This document shows, piece after piece, positions 32,793 through 43,700 of a DNA stretch of 64,000 nucleotides. Position 1 is the stretch's first letter. The number at the start of each line of letters is the position of its first letter. The stretch is from NCBI GenBank assembly GCA_023614405.1, contig CM042687.1, positions 237,424,292 to 237,488,291 of the forward strand, written 5' to 3'. Both the position numbers and the translations under genes were made by a program. The DNA comes from Avena insularis. Taxonomy: Eukaryota; Streptophyta; Magnoliopsida; Poales; Poaceae. The notes below the pieces were generated by a model, which was not told the DNA's origin, made no database searches, and was given only the letters and a program-made list of their open reading frames with translations.

Positions 32793-34896
32793 ATGGCTGC
32801 GCACGCTCGTGCTCAGGCGCTCCGCGCGCTCCTCACCAGATGCTCGACGAAATGCCCCGCCGCCGCCGCCGCCGCCGCCACCTCGTCGTCCTGCCTCCGC
32901 CGCGTCTTTCTCTCGCGGTCTTCCTCTACTTCTTGCTCCAGGAGCCTCCTTCCCGCGTCGCGCGCTTCGACCGTACCTGCGGCGCAGACGCGCTCCCTGG
33001 CGAACCAAGCGCAGGGCGGCGGCGGCCCTGGTGAGCCGGGCGCGGACGAAGGGGAGGACGAAGAGGCGGAGGAGTGGGAGGAGGATGAAGACGAACAGGC
33101 CGATCCCGAGGTAGTTCGGCTCTGCAACTCCCCGCCTGGAGCATGTACGCCCAAATGCTGTTGGGCTTGTTCTTGACTCCTTTGTGCGTTTCAGATCGGT
33201 GACGGCGGCAGCGGCGGCGGCGTCGTCCTGCGGTACGTCAAGTGGGGCGCGCGCGCTCTTGCGGCGGCCGAGGAGGTTCTTGCCGAGCATTTCGGCGATG
33301 ACATTGCCATGTTCGCCTTCAAGGTGTCGCCCAAGGGATACGTCTACGTGCGGCTGGACAAGCTCACCAACAGGTTTGTGAGTTCACGACTGTCGAACTG
33401 GAGGCAGGCTTGCTTGCTGGGTCTCATTTGCTAACTGTAATATACTCCCTCCGTTCCTAAATATGGGTTTTAGCAAGCCAGATTTACTTGCCAAAAAACG
33501 TCTTATATTTAGGAACAGAGGAAGTAACTGTCAGTGGGAATCAGTGAATATGAATGGTGTTGAAATGGTCATCTAATGTGGTTGCCCTGAAGCTTGAATT
33601 AATGTCAAATCCAGTCACGTCTCACAGCTAGCTCTTTACATAGCCATGTTCCACTTCTCTTTGGCCGAGATGTGGGTGATTACACTTCTCCAGTATTAAT
33701 ATGATCGAGTGTGGCTTTTCTAAGCAGAGCTGTACCTACGACCATTAGTGGTTGTGATATTCTTACTTCAAGTTCCCTTTATTTTTCGTTCAGACTTCAG
33801 TGTCCAATTCTCTGCCTGCAGCATGACGTTCTTAAACTTAGACATTTCAACTTATTTTGAGGAGAGCTAGTAGTGCCTACTTTACTGCATCATATCACTG
33901 TTTGTTTGAGCTAGTTAATGCCCAAAAATTTCCATGTCAAAATGCCTATAGCAATCACCTATACCATTATGCATGGTTGCAGCCTGTTTAGTGTTGTGTC
34001 TTGTTTGCATTAGTGATTTTGGATGTGTCTAACCTGATCCGAATTGGGTTTTTATATTATTGAATTGACATGGGAAAATTGCAATCTTACCTCCTTTCAT
34101 GTCTGAGATCAAGTAGTACCTACACTTTTCCGGCTCATATCACTGTTCATTTAAACTGGTTAATACCTGAAAAAGTTACATGTCAAAATGCAGATGGCAA
34201 TCACCTATTGGTTATTGTACATGGTTGCAGCCTGTCGTCATTTGATTGTTGTGCCTTGTTGCATTAGTGATCTTGGATGTGAGTAGATTGATACCACCAA
34301 AAATATCTTCTTCACTAACCTGATTCGAATTGGTTGTTTATATTAAAAAAAAATGACATAGGCATATTGCAATCTTACCTCCTTCCCTGTCTGAGAATCT
34401 TTACAGATATGGGTGCCCTGGTATAGAGGAAATAGAGAATTTCAACAGACTCTACAAGCAGAAATTGGATGAGATAATCGAAAGAGGCGAAATACCCCTG
34501 GACCTGGCGCTTGAGGCAAGCCAGCCTATCAAATTTCCTTACACAATGTTTGCTCCTGAATTCTGCAGCCACTTACAAAGAATTAATCTTGTCTTTCAGA
34601 TCTCATCACCAGGAGCAGAGCGACTTCTGAAGGTGCCCGATGATCTGGATCGCTTTAAAGACATGGCAATGAGGGTAGAATACCGTGCTGAAGGCGATGG
34701 CCTTGTTTTAGATCAGATGGATGGTATCTTCTTGCTAGAGTCAGTAGACATTCAAGCAGAACACTGTGTTTGGAAGCTCGCGGACGTCAATGAGAACCGA
34801 GCTGGGAAAGGGAGGCCGTTGAACAAGAAACAGAGAGATTGGAGGCTGCAAACCTCTTTTGAAGCGGTGAAGAAGGCAACCCTATACTTGAACTGA
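32793..34896 (+). CDS. RimP/UPF0090-like organellar ribosome maturation protein, four exons
   Basis: Proposed exons are 32793-33110, 33195-33373, 34407-34515 and 34600-34896, giving 903 nt and 300 residues. Residues 1 to about 75 are Ala/Ser/Arg-rich, a plausible mitochondrial or plastid presequence, followed by an acidic linker (EGEDEEAEEWEEDEDEQ). The conserved part includes VKWGARALAAAEEV, VRLDKLTNRYGCP, LDEIIERGEIPLDLALE and ISSPGAERLLKVPDDLDRF; the SSPG segment is the hallmark of RimP (YhbC), which assists 30S subunit assembly in bacteria. Exon 3 is proposed to end at a GC donor (34516); if that 84-bp intron is retained the frame stays open and 28 residues (34516-34599) are inserted between LALE and ISSPG. 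Family members read directly from LALE into xSSPG, favouring removal. A start at 32706 in the same frame is possible, but the upstream residues look unlike a presequence. Confidence 0.85.
33445..33524. mobile_element. Short Stowaway-like MITE in RimP-like intron 2
   Basis: An 80-bp element begins CTCCCTCCGTTCCTAAATAT and ends ATATTTAGGAACAGAGGAAG, with TA on both sides. It lies between exons 2 and 3 in a 1-kb intron that otherwise holds AT-rich sequence with an internal duplication: phrases near 33885-33990 (TCATATCACTGTT, GTCAAAATGC, CAATCACCTAT) recur at 34130-34210. Confidence 0.85.
34516..34599 (+). other. In-frame, stop-free GC-AG intron of the RimP-like gene
   Basis: The sequence starts GCAAGC after CTTGAG and ends CTTTCAG before ATCTCATCA. 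It is 84 bp long, a multiple of three, and has no stop in the coding frame. Removal gives LALE-ISSPGAERLL, which matches the family; retention adds 28 residues. Confidence 0.7.
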
Positions 34897-35007
34897 AAGC
34901 ATTAGAAAGATCAGTACCTTGAAAAAATTGTGGTTAGATTTCTTAAAGGTGTGAAAAACATAATGTACCACTGGCAAATCCTGTTCAGTTTGGGAATTAG
35001 AGTAGTA

Positions 35008-35175
35008 CTCCCTCCGTTTCAAAATATAAGATGTTTTAGGTTTGTGAAGAAAATGTATCTAGACTGTTTTAGTGTCTAGATTCACTCCAAACCTTAGTGA
35101 ACCTATCTATTAAAAGTAGTCTAGATACATTTGCTTCACAAATCTAAAACATCTTATATTTTGAAACGGAGGGAG
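35008..35175. mobile_element. Stowaway MITE
   Basis: The 168-bp element begins CTCCCTCCGTTTCAAAATAT and ends with the inverse, ATATTTTGAAACGGAGGGAG, flanked by TA (35006-35007 and 35176-35177). Inverted similarity extends inward through AAGATGTTTTAG/CTAAAACATCTT. Confidence 0.93.
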
Positions 35176-35501
35176 TAGTATCTACTGTACTAAGTTTGGA
35201 AGCTGCGTCCTGGGATTCTGGTGGCAATTACATTGTGCTGGTGGCAATTACATTGTGCGACGCAGTTATCTGGTTGAAGACATAATAGTGTGACATTATG
35301 TCTCAAGTGCTAATCTTTTGCTGCAAACTTCACACTATCATTCGCATGATCATGCAATAGTCAGGAGTTGTCTTTGCAGTTCATGTGTGCATCCAAAGAT
35401 GTTCTCATGGAGAACATTCGTTATCATGTTTGCTAGTAACAGCTTGTAACACCATCATCTAAAACAAAGATGTATCCATCTCAACAAGTGTTCAAACGCA
35501 C

Positions 35502-35766
35502 AAATAATACATTTTTTTTATTGAATTGCACAAATAATACACAAAACGGACAAATTGCAATTGTTGGATTGACCGTTCGACGACGACAGACTCGTTTAAA
35601 TCCGTTCAGCGAAAACAGTGCCTTCGTCCGTTGACGAAGGCTGCGTGTCGTCCGTTGAACGGATGAAGGCAGTGTTTCGTCTGTTGAACGGCTGACCGAC
35701 CAACAGATTTGCAATTTGCCCGTTTTATGTATTATTTGTGAAATTCAATAAAAAAATGTATTATTT
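35502..35766. mobile_element. Fold-back element with about 60-bp inverted arms
   Basis: The left arm (from AATAATACATTTTTTTTATT at about 35503) and the inverted right arm (ATACATTTTTTTATTGAATT) pair over about 60 bp through ACGGACAAATTGCAA/ACGGGCAAATTGCAA and GTTGG. The loop is rich in GTCCGTTGA/CCGTTGAACGG motifs that themselves repeat and invert. No coding capacity is visible. It may be a MITE of unknown superfamily. Confidence 0.75.
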
Positions 35767-35852
35767 AAAAAAATTTAGCGAGTTTACAACCGAGGATGCC
35801 TTTTTATTCTGTTGCCAAGTTTGGAACCTCAGATCAAACAAACTGCACGCGG

Positions 35853-37106
35853 TTACACTCCGCGCCTACTCTTCTTCTTGAGAAATCTTGCCGGGCTGAA
35901 CGGCGCAAGATCAACAATCTTGGCCTGTCCGTCGAGGATGAGCTCGGCGAGTGCTGCACCGGTAGCTGGAGCATTGAGGATGCCCCAGCAGCTGTGCCCG
36001 GTTGCGACGTAGCATCCCTTCACCCCGGGCATCTCCCCGATGACTGGCAGCCCGTCATTGGTGCACGGCAGGTAGCACGCCTGCTCCGCGACTACCTCTG
36101 CACCTTCCCCTGTCTTCAGCTGGCTGGACACCCTCCCGGCGATCTTGTGAAGCATTGCAATCGAGTCGGGCTCACCGACAATCGTTGCCGGATCATCTGG
36201 AACGTCCTCGTCCTTGCTCATTCCACAGATGTATACTTCCCCTGCTCAATGATAAACAGCAAGAAAAACATACTCCATAAGCATGAGATCAGTTCAGTTT
36301 GATCCACACAAAAATCGGCTCAACGGCGTACCGGTAGGCCGTGGGTAGACCTCAGGGTCGAGCATCTTGGCGCCAGGCTCCGGCTGGTAGCTCAGGAACA
36401 GGCAGTGCGGCGTGATCTTGTCGGGGTTGCGCGGCCGGAGCACGATGCTGTGCGCCTTGAGCCCGGACACATCGAACACCTCCTTGACCAACTCAAAGCG
36501 CCCGGACCACGGGCCAAGCGCGAGCACGACGGCGTCGGCCTCCACCACGCCGCGCCCCTTGACATCGACGCCGACGACGCGCCCTTCGCGGACCACCACG
36601 CGCTCCACCTCGCCGATGACAACCTCCGCACCCGACGCGGCGAGGACGGCCTTGGTGAAGAGGCCCGGGTGGACCTGCGCGGTGTTGTCCGGGGTTCCGA
36701 GCACGCGCGGCGGCGCGGCGGAGGCGGACGGGTCGACCCAGGAAGGGAGGAGCGGGTGGGGCGATGCGGGCTCGGCGGGGGGCTGGGAGCGGAGGCAGAT
36801 GGAGAGGGTGTTGACGGGGCGGAAACCGTACGCGGTGGCGCCGTCGAGTGCGGCAGCGAGGCGGCCGTGAAGGGCAAAGGAGGCGCGCGCGAGCGCGGAG
36901 AGCGAGGGAGTGGAGTCGCTCCAGTCGAGGGCGAGGAAGCCGCCGGCCTTGCCGGAGGCGGCGCAGGCGGGTGCGGACTTCTCGACGAGGGTCGGGACGG
37001 TGGGGGAGGCGGCGTGGGTGGAGAGGAAGTAGGCCGTGCACGCGCCGACGACGCCACCGCCGCAGACTACCACGCGGCGGGGCGGCTGGGCCGGTGAGCT
37101 GGCCAT
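35853..37106 (-). CDS. FAD-dependent oxidoreductase, DAO family, two exons
   Basis: Exon 1 is 37106-36332 and exon 2 is 36241-35853, joined ACC-G/GG-GAA at GT-AG borders, giving 387 residues. The N-terminus carries the dinucleotide-binding fold RRVVVCGGGVVGACTAYFL (GGGVVG at 16-21). The middle has VDVKGRGVVEADAVVLALGPWSG, a typical second FAD-contacting strand. The C-terminus has CTNDGLPVIGEMPG and YVATGHSCWGILNAPATGAALAELI, the conserved DAO-family end. Such proteins oxidise amines or amino acids using FAD; the plant relatives are usually annotated only as putative oxidoreductases (TDA3-like), and the substrate is unknown. No transit peptide or membrane segment is evident. Exon 1 is very GC-rich, as is common in grasses. 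Confidence 0.9.
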
Positions 37107-37662
37107 GGGTGTGGTCGGTCTTGGGATTTGGCGGTGAGGGAACGACTAACGAGGCTGGAACTGTGTGGAAGGGCAAGTGGAATGATTATGAAGCTGTGAC
37201 ATCGTCATATGTCAATATTTTGATTTTCTGTCACGGCGGCCCTGCAAAATGCCTTGCCAAGAAAATAAATGTTGACGGGGGCTCATTGGCTCATTATTCC
37301 TAGTATCTCTTGTTCTCTGTGCTACAGTACCTTGAGACGTCTCCTCTCTCTCGGCCAATCCAAGGCCTTTCCTCGCGCCGCCGCTGCGAGGAGTAAAAGC
37401 GGGAGTAATAGCAGTTAAAATAATATCTAGTCAACTGTACTAGTATTTGCTACGTCACTGAAATTCTACGAGAGAGAAAAGGAGAGAGACCAAAGTCAGC
37501 TATTGCCATAGCGGCGGTATGTACAGTAAATAAGGAAAAGAAAGTTGTATGCAGCCTAGCCCCAGTAAAATACATGCATTGAATTATTTAATTCTGGGTT
37601 ATTATGTTGGCTATAGCTGACATGCCATTTCTATATATAGACAACAATTGGCTCTTTTATTA
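37107..37662. other. Upstream region of the FAD oxidoreductase gene
   Basis: This is the presumed promoter on the minus-strand side of 37106. It includes a CT-rich tract around 37330-37380 and AT-rich sequence further out. No second gene and no clear TATA box were assigned. It ends where the nested MITEs begin. Confidence 0.4.
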
Positions 37663-38212
37663 GACTAGTTATAGTGGGAGTAACTTGAGTAGTAACATAG
37701 TCCTACATGTATTGTCAACTAAGCATTTAGATGACATGGCATGCAATTAAATGATGAGAGATGGACTTGTGGTAACTAGCTATGTTATCATAACATCGTA
37801 CATTTCAAGACAAAATAAGTCTACATTGCAATAAATAAGTCTTTGCATGACACCACACATATGTTATTTTCCACTATGAAGGTAGTAACTTAGTCTAGTA
37901 ACATACGCATGTTACTACTCCCTCCGTCCCGGTTTAAAGGACACAATTTGCAATTCTCTGGGCCCTAGGTATCATCTGATTGGTCCATTTAATAGTATGG
38001 ACTAGAACATGCATAAGGAGAAAAATAGTTAGGAAAGTGTTCACATTTGTTCACATATGTGCATGCAAGCATTTTATTTGTTTCACACAGGAGTAATTAC
38101 AGAGATTAAATGTTTTTGTGTCTAAGTATTTTAGAATTGCATGGTTTGCAAATTGTGTCCTTTAAACCGGGATGGAGGGAGTACTCCAAATTACTCCCCA
38201 CTATGACCAGCC
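37663..38212. mobile_element. Tourist-like (PIF/Harbinger-type) MITE with a nested Stowaway
   Basis: The left end GACTAGTTATAGTGGGAGTA and the inverted right end GGCTGGTCATAGTGGGGAGT are related, and both sides are flanked by TTA (37660-37662 and 38213-38215), the 3-bp target duplication of PIF/Harbinger elements. Without the inner insertion it is about 284 bp. Confidence 0.8.
37918..38181. mobile_element. Stowaway MITE nested in the Tourist-like MITE
   Basis: It opens CTCCCTCCGTCCCGGTTTAA and closes TTAAACCGGGATGGAGGGAG, flanked by TA on both sides. The inverted similarity continues inward (AGGACACAATTTGCAA/TTTGCAAATTGTGTCCT). Confidence 0.93.
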
Positions 38213-38573
38213 TTATACTTGTTTTAACATAGGTAGTAACATACATCTACATGCAGTGTCATTAAATGATATTAAATGATAAAAACGAGCCTTGTGATAA
38301 ATTAATTATGTTACCGTATCATAGCACATAAAACTAGAAAATCATCATATAAATAAATCTTGTACACAATTTGTTTTGAGATTCTACAAATTATTAAATA
38401 TAGTACTAGTATGATACTACCATATGATACCATGCACTATGGAGATAGTATCATACTAGTGTATGATACTACCACTATGACTAGCCTAACATCACACACC
38501 CTAAGGTAAGATGAGTCTATATGTTAATAAATAAGACCTTGCATGATACTCCCCCCCACTATGAAGGTAGTAA
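38213..38573. mobile_element. Relics of further Tourist-like MITEs, left flank of the Harbinger element
   Basis: A right end CACTATGACTAGCC stands at 38473-38486, followed by TAA. A second left part (CACTATGAAGGTAGTAA, 38558-38573) is cut by the Harbinger insertion, and its continuation, CATAGAATAGTAACTTATGC and CCACTATGACCAG, lies at 49558-49602. Full borders of the first relic are unclear. Confidence 0.55.
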
Positions 38574-38633
38574 GAGCATGACTAACAACGCCCTTATTCA
38601 TTTGGCCCGTAAAATGCGAGTAAGGGCACTTGT

Positions 38634-38769
38634 ACCCTCTTTTTACGGGCTGAAATGCGCCGCCGGAGATCAGCGCCCTTATTCACAACCCGTGAAACAG
38701 AATAAAGGGCGTTGATCTCCGCTCGCGCATTTTAGTTCTGTTTCACGGGTTGTGAATAAGGGCGCTGAT
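38634..38769. repeat. Large inverted repeat inside the Harbinger element, cut by the Copia insertion
   Basis: A perfect 33-bp inverted pair lies at 38669-38701 and 38737-38769 with a 35-bp loop. The outer half of the left arm (38634-38668) pairs with 47594-47628 on the far side of the Copia element, with two mismatches. Before the insertion the arms were therefore 68 bp, matching at 66 positions. Confidence 0.93.
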
Positions 38770-40699
38770 TGTTGGAGATATGCCCAAGAGGCAATAATAA
38801 AGTGGTTATTATCATATCTTCATACTTATGATAAATGTTTACATACCATGCTATAATTGTATTAACCGGAAACATTAATACTTGTGTGATTTGTAAACAT
38901 AAAAGAGTCCCTAGTAAAGCCTCTTGTTAAACTAGCTTGTTGGTTAATATATGATCATGGTTTCCTGATCATGAACATAGAAGATGTTATTAACAACAGG
39001 GTCATATCATTAGGAGAATGATGTGATGGACATACTCCTATAGTTAAACGTAGCATAAAGATCAAGTCATTTAATATAGTTCATTTGCTATAAGCTTTCT
39101 GATACATAGTAACCTAATTCCTTCGACCATGAGATCATGTTAATCACCATCACTGGAAGGATGCTTTGATGACATCAAACACCACAACGTAACTGGGTGG
39201 CTATAAAGGTGGCATTGAGTGTTCGGAAAGTATGTGTTGAGGCACATGGATCAAGAGTGGGATTTGTCCATCCATATGACGGATAGATATACTCTGGGCC
39301 CTCTCGGTGGAATGTCATCCAATCAGCTTGCAAGCATGTGACTGGCTCACAAGGGATCACATATCACGGGAACGAGAAAAGAGTACTTATCAGTAACGAG
39401 GTTGAACTAGGTATGCAGAGATACCGACGATCAAAACCTCGGATAAGTAAACTATCGTGAGACAAAGGGAAATTGGTATCGTATGTAAGTGGTTCATTCA
39501 ATCGCAAAGTAATCGTAGAAATATGTGGGAGCCATATGAATTTCCAGATTCCTCTATTGGTTATTGATCGGAGAAGTGTCTCGATCATGTACGCATAATT
39601 CACGAACCGTAGGGAGACACACTTAAAGATTCGATGTTGTTGAGTAGTTATGGAATGATGAGTAAGAGACCGAATGTTGTTCGGAGTCTCGGATGGGATC
39701 CGGGATATAACGAGGAGATCCGGAATGGTCCGGAGAATAAGATTCATATAAGGAAAGTCCTGTTTCAGAGTTGGGGAATGATTCCGGTGTTTTCATCGGG
39801 AATGTTCTAGAAGGTCCCAAGGTCCGCACTCAGAGGAAGGGTACATGAATGTGTCATAACAAGTTGGAATGATTGCATCATGTACTAGGTATAATGGATG
39901 GGCAAAATAAAGGGATAAATCAAATCCTAGTTTGAAAAGTCAAACGCCAATTTGAAAAGTCAAACGGCAGTTTTGCTTGGTGGAGGGAGAGGAGGAAACC
40001 TACTTGGGGAGGAGTTCCTCTCCCTCCACCCGCCGGCCAAGGAGGCCGACTTGGGGGAGGACTCTCCTCCCCTGGCCGGCTCCCTCCCACCTATAAAAGG
40101 AGGGGCACGGGTGCCCCTCTAGACCTACACCTCTCTCCTCTAAACCCTAGCTCTAGTCGTCGGCCTCCACCAAGTCGTCGCCGCCCCTAGGGTTTGCCTA
40201 GCCGCCGAGTTGGGGCCCTCCCCTTGCCCTAGCCGCCGGCCTAGCCCTCTCTCCTTGGTGCCTCTAAACCCTAGATCGCCAAGGCCTCTCTCATAGTCCA
40301 CCATACTCGCTCCGGCTTAAGGCGAAGCCCTGCGAGATCTCCCCTCTACTTCCGACACCACGCCGTCGTGCTGCCGGAATCGCGAGGAGAGTGCTACAAC
40401 CTCCGCTGCCTGCTGGAACAAGGGAGAGGAAGGTCTTCATCGAAAATTAACGCAGATCGATGTGAGCATTGCCGAACGCAGCGCCGAGGATCGTCTACGC
40501 GATCTTGAGATCGGAAGTGTACGACTACATCACCCACGAGAATCTGCTCTCGTGAACCGCTTTGGATCTTCGAGGGTTAGTATTCTATCGACTCGTTGCT
40601 ACAATCTAGTAGATAGATCTTGGCTTGATCATAGATTAGATCTTGATTGTGTGTTCATGCGGTAGAATTTTTTTGTTTTCCATGCTACGAACCCCTACA
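38770..40699 (+). repeat. 5' LTR of the nested Copia element
   Basis: It begins TGTTGGAGATATGCCCAAGA and ends ACGAACCCCTACA. A TATA box (CTATAAAAGG) lies at 40091-40100 after a GC-rich stretch, and would drive the genomic transcript. Confidence 0.95.
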
Positions 40700-40700
40700 G

Positions 40701-40712
40701 TGGTATCAGAGC
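40701..40712 (+). other. Primer binding site of the nested Copia element
   Basis: TGGTATCAGAGC, complementary to initiator tRNA-Met, begins two bases after the LTR end. Confidence 0.9.
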
Positions 40713-43700
40713 CGTGTCTATATGTCGATTGCTTCTTGTGTACTTTGCATCTTGCGGGATGGTGGGATGAAGCGGCCCGGGCTAACCTTACATGACGTCG
40801 TTCATGAGACTTGCTCCACGCTAGACATGCAACTTGTATTGCATAAGTGGCTTTGCGGGTGCCTGTTTCTCCCAACATAGTTAAGATTCAATTTACAACG
40901 GGTGATTGACAATACTAGTATCAATGTTGTGGTTCTTGTTCGTAAGTTAGAACGACACTTATTGAAAGCCCCAAACCACGTAAAACATGCAAAGAAAATT
41001 AGAGGCGTCTAACTTTGTTTTGCAGGGGTGTGTTGTGATGTGATATGGCCATGATTGTGATTATATATGATGTATGCAATGTTCCTTATTGTAAGTCGGC
41101 AACCGGCAGGAGCCATATGGTTGTCTTTTAAATCCGTTAAGTCCTGCGTGACTATTATTCAAGATAGTTGTAATAGTTGATGCTGGTGGAATACAACCAT
41201 GAAGCGGCGCCATTGACCTTGACGCCACACCGGTGATGATGGAGATCATGTTCGTGCTTGAAGATGGAGATTGGAAGCACAAGAAGAAAGGCCATATCAT
41301 ATCACATATTATGAATTGCATGTGATGTTAATCCTTTTATGCATCTTGTATTGCTTAGTTCACGACGGTATCATTATAAGATGATCCCTCAAGCACACAA
41401 TTTCAAGTTTTAAAGTGTTCATCCTTAGTAAGCACCGTTGCTAAAGCTCGTTGTTTCGAAGCACCACGTGATGATCGGGTGTGTTAGATTCTGCGAGTGT
41501 ATACAACGTGAGCAAGCCAGATTTGCTTATGCGGAAGCTAAGGTTTGATCTTGACGAGCCTAGCATGTACAGACATGGTCTCGGAACACGGATCACCGAA
41601 AGGTAAAACATGAGTCATATAGTAGATATGATGAACATGTTGATTGTTCGCCATTGAAGCTATATCAACTCTCGTGATGATCGGTTTTGATATGATGGAT
41701 TTGGTTCGTGTGATCACTAAAACAATGTGAGGGATATTGTTTTGAGTGGGAGTTCAATGGCAATATGATTAAAAGTTGAACACTATTTATCATAAATTAA
41801 ATCAAAGTGAATTTGCATAATTGTTGTAGTCATTGGCATCCGTTTACCACCTTGCGCTTAGTTATAATTGAGATGATAGAACTATAGAATTATGGTTAGT
41901 TACTTTATGAACTGGTATCGTATTGCTTTGAAGTGTTAATCTAAAGTTTAAAAGTCATATTGCAAACTTTCAGTAAGTTCTGGTTACTCCATGAAGTTTA
42001 ATAATTGGTATTAAATCAAGAGTGACAATTCCAAGTGTTAGTGTATGAGTATCATGTTTGTCTCCATGATTCTTGATATTCAAAGGATTGTTTTAATATC
42101 AAGGTTATCTAGGATCTGAAAGAGTTGTTTCAGAAACCATGATGTGTGGAATATATTGTGATATCTGAAACGAAGTCTTGGTTGCAACATGATAGAGTAT
42201 AATATGGCAAAGGTCATGTTCTCATATTTGATGAGAATTTGCAAAGGGTTGGAGACACTAGTTGTCCTAATCCACCAAAAGGTTTTGGAGAGCAACATTA
42301 TACTCGCGATTCATTATTATAAGCTAAAAGTAGCTTGATCATGGATAATTCCATGATAAGGGTGAATATTTGATGTAGGTAAAATGTTTACTACGCCAAG
42401 AGATTACTAAAGAAAGGAATTTGAAAGAACACCAAACATTTGATGATGGTGATCTACTTCAAAGTGCAAGTCCAAAGACATTGGTATTTAACTATACATG
42501 CTTTGGACTATGTGTCATGTATATGGCTCCACTATTGATGTTGATAGATTCTTTCAAACAAAAAAAGAAATACTGAAAGAGAATCTCATAAATATATGGC
42601 AGAAAAGAAAAGACTAGAATTGTTTAGTTTAGGTATATAAAGGATATACGTGTTATGGCTATATTCTTTGCTTGTTAAATAATGTGGTTCTTAAGTATTG
42701 GATACTGAATTTGTTGGTATGAATTGTCATATGAAACAACAGAATTCATGAACTACAATGGCCTAAGTAACTAGCAAAAGAATATGTGATGATGTTCATC
42801 GAGAACAAATAAAGGGTTATTGTGTTGCTCGTTAAACATCAAAGCTTGCCTTCAAGATTTGTTTTATCAAGTATTATGAGAACAAAAGGGTTGTTTATAT
42901 AATTGCCGTAATCCATAAAAGATGGATGATTCACAAATCTCGTTGGAGAAATCACATCCATAAAACTAGTGCTAAAAATGTCGAAAGACAAATTGATTGA
43001 AAGATCACTTAGGAAGTGACATCGCCGTTTAAATTATATTGGAAAGAAAACATGAAGAAACTCCATGTGGATGGAATTTTGGAGTCTTTTGATTTTTGAT
43101 CAAATGACGCCAGAAACTTTCCTAGAGATAATTAAAACTTTGTTCATAGGCCAAAAGGGAACGAATGACTAGCTTATTGGAACTTGTACATATTGTTGTA
43201 CGAAGTCCATTATGTGTAGTCAAGAGCGATGGATTTCAACTTCATATGCTTTCTCCGAAAATTTGAGTGAATATATGAATATTTACTTAATAAGGATGAA
43301 GTATGAAACATTTGAAAAGTTCAAAGACTTTCAATATGAAGTGCAAAATCATTGTAACAAGAATATAAATAGTTTATGATAAGATCATAAAGTAAGATAT
43401 TTGAGTTACAAGTTTAGCATAATACCTAAGATTTAAGGAATCGTTCCGTGGATTTGCATGTCCCGAAACACCATAAGAGTATGGAGCGTTCGAGATATGT
43501 AATTAAACCTTGTTTGACATGGTAAGATCGAAAGTGTAATTCATAAAACTGCCATTATATTTTAAAGATTAAAAGCTTTAGAGACTACCGTTTTTCCACT
43601 GAAAAGAGCTCCATCATAATCCGTTGAAATGACACCATATAAAGTTATGGTTTGGGATAAAACCCAAGTTGTCCTTTCTTAAACATTGGTATGCTATGCA

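Larger units (their letters stand above)
34897..35852. other. Convergent 3' flank of the RimP-like and FAD oxidoreductase genes
   Basis: The two genes end tail to tail, 956 bp apart. The interval contains a Stowaway MITE (35008-35175) and a fold-back element (35502-35766), each annotated separately. A 21-bp phrase (GTGGCAATTACATTGTGC with flanks) is directly repeated at about 35220 and 35241. No gene is visible. Confidence 0.6.

Noticed and set aside
36405..37097. A 230-codon plus-strand ORF opposite the first exon of the FAD oxidoreductase gene
   Set aside because: It mirrors a very GC-rich exon, has Gly/Arg/Glu-rich low-complexity sequence, and shows no domain. The minus-strand frame has clear DAO-family motifs.
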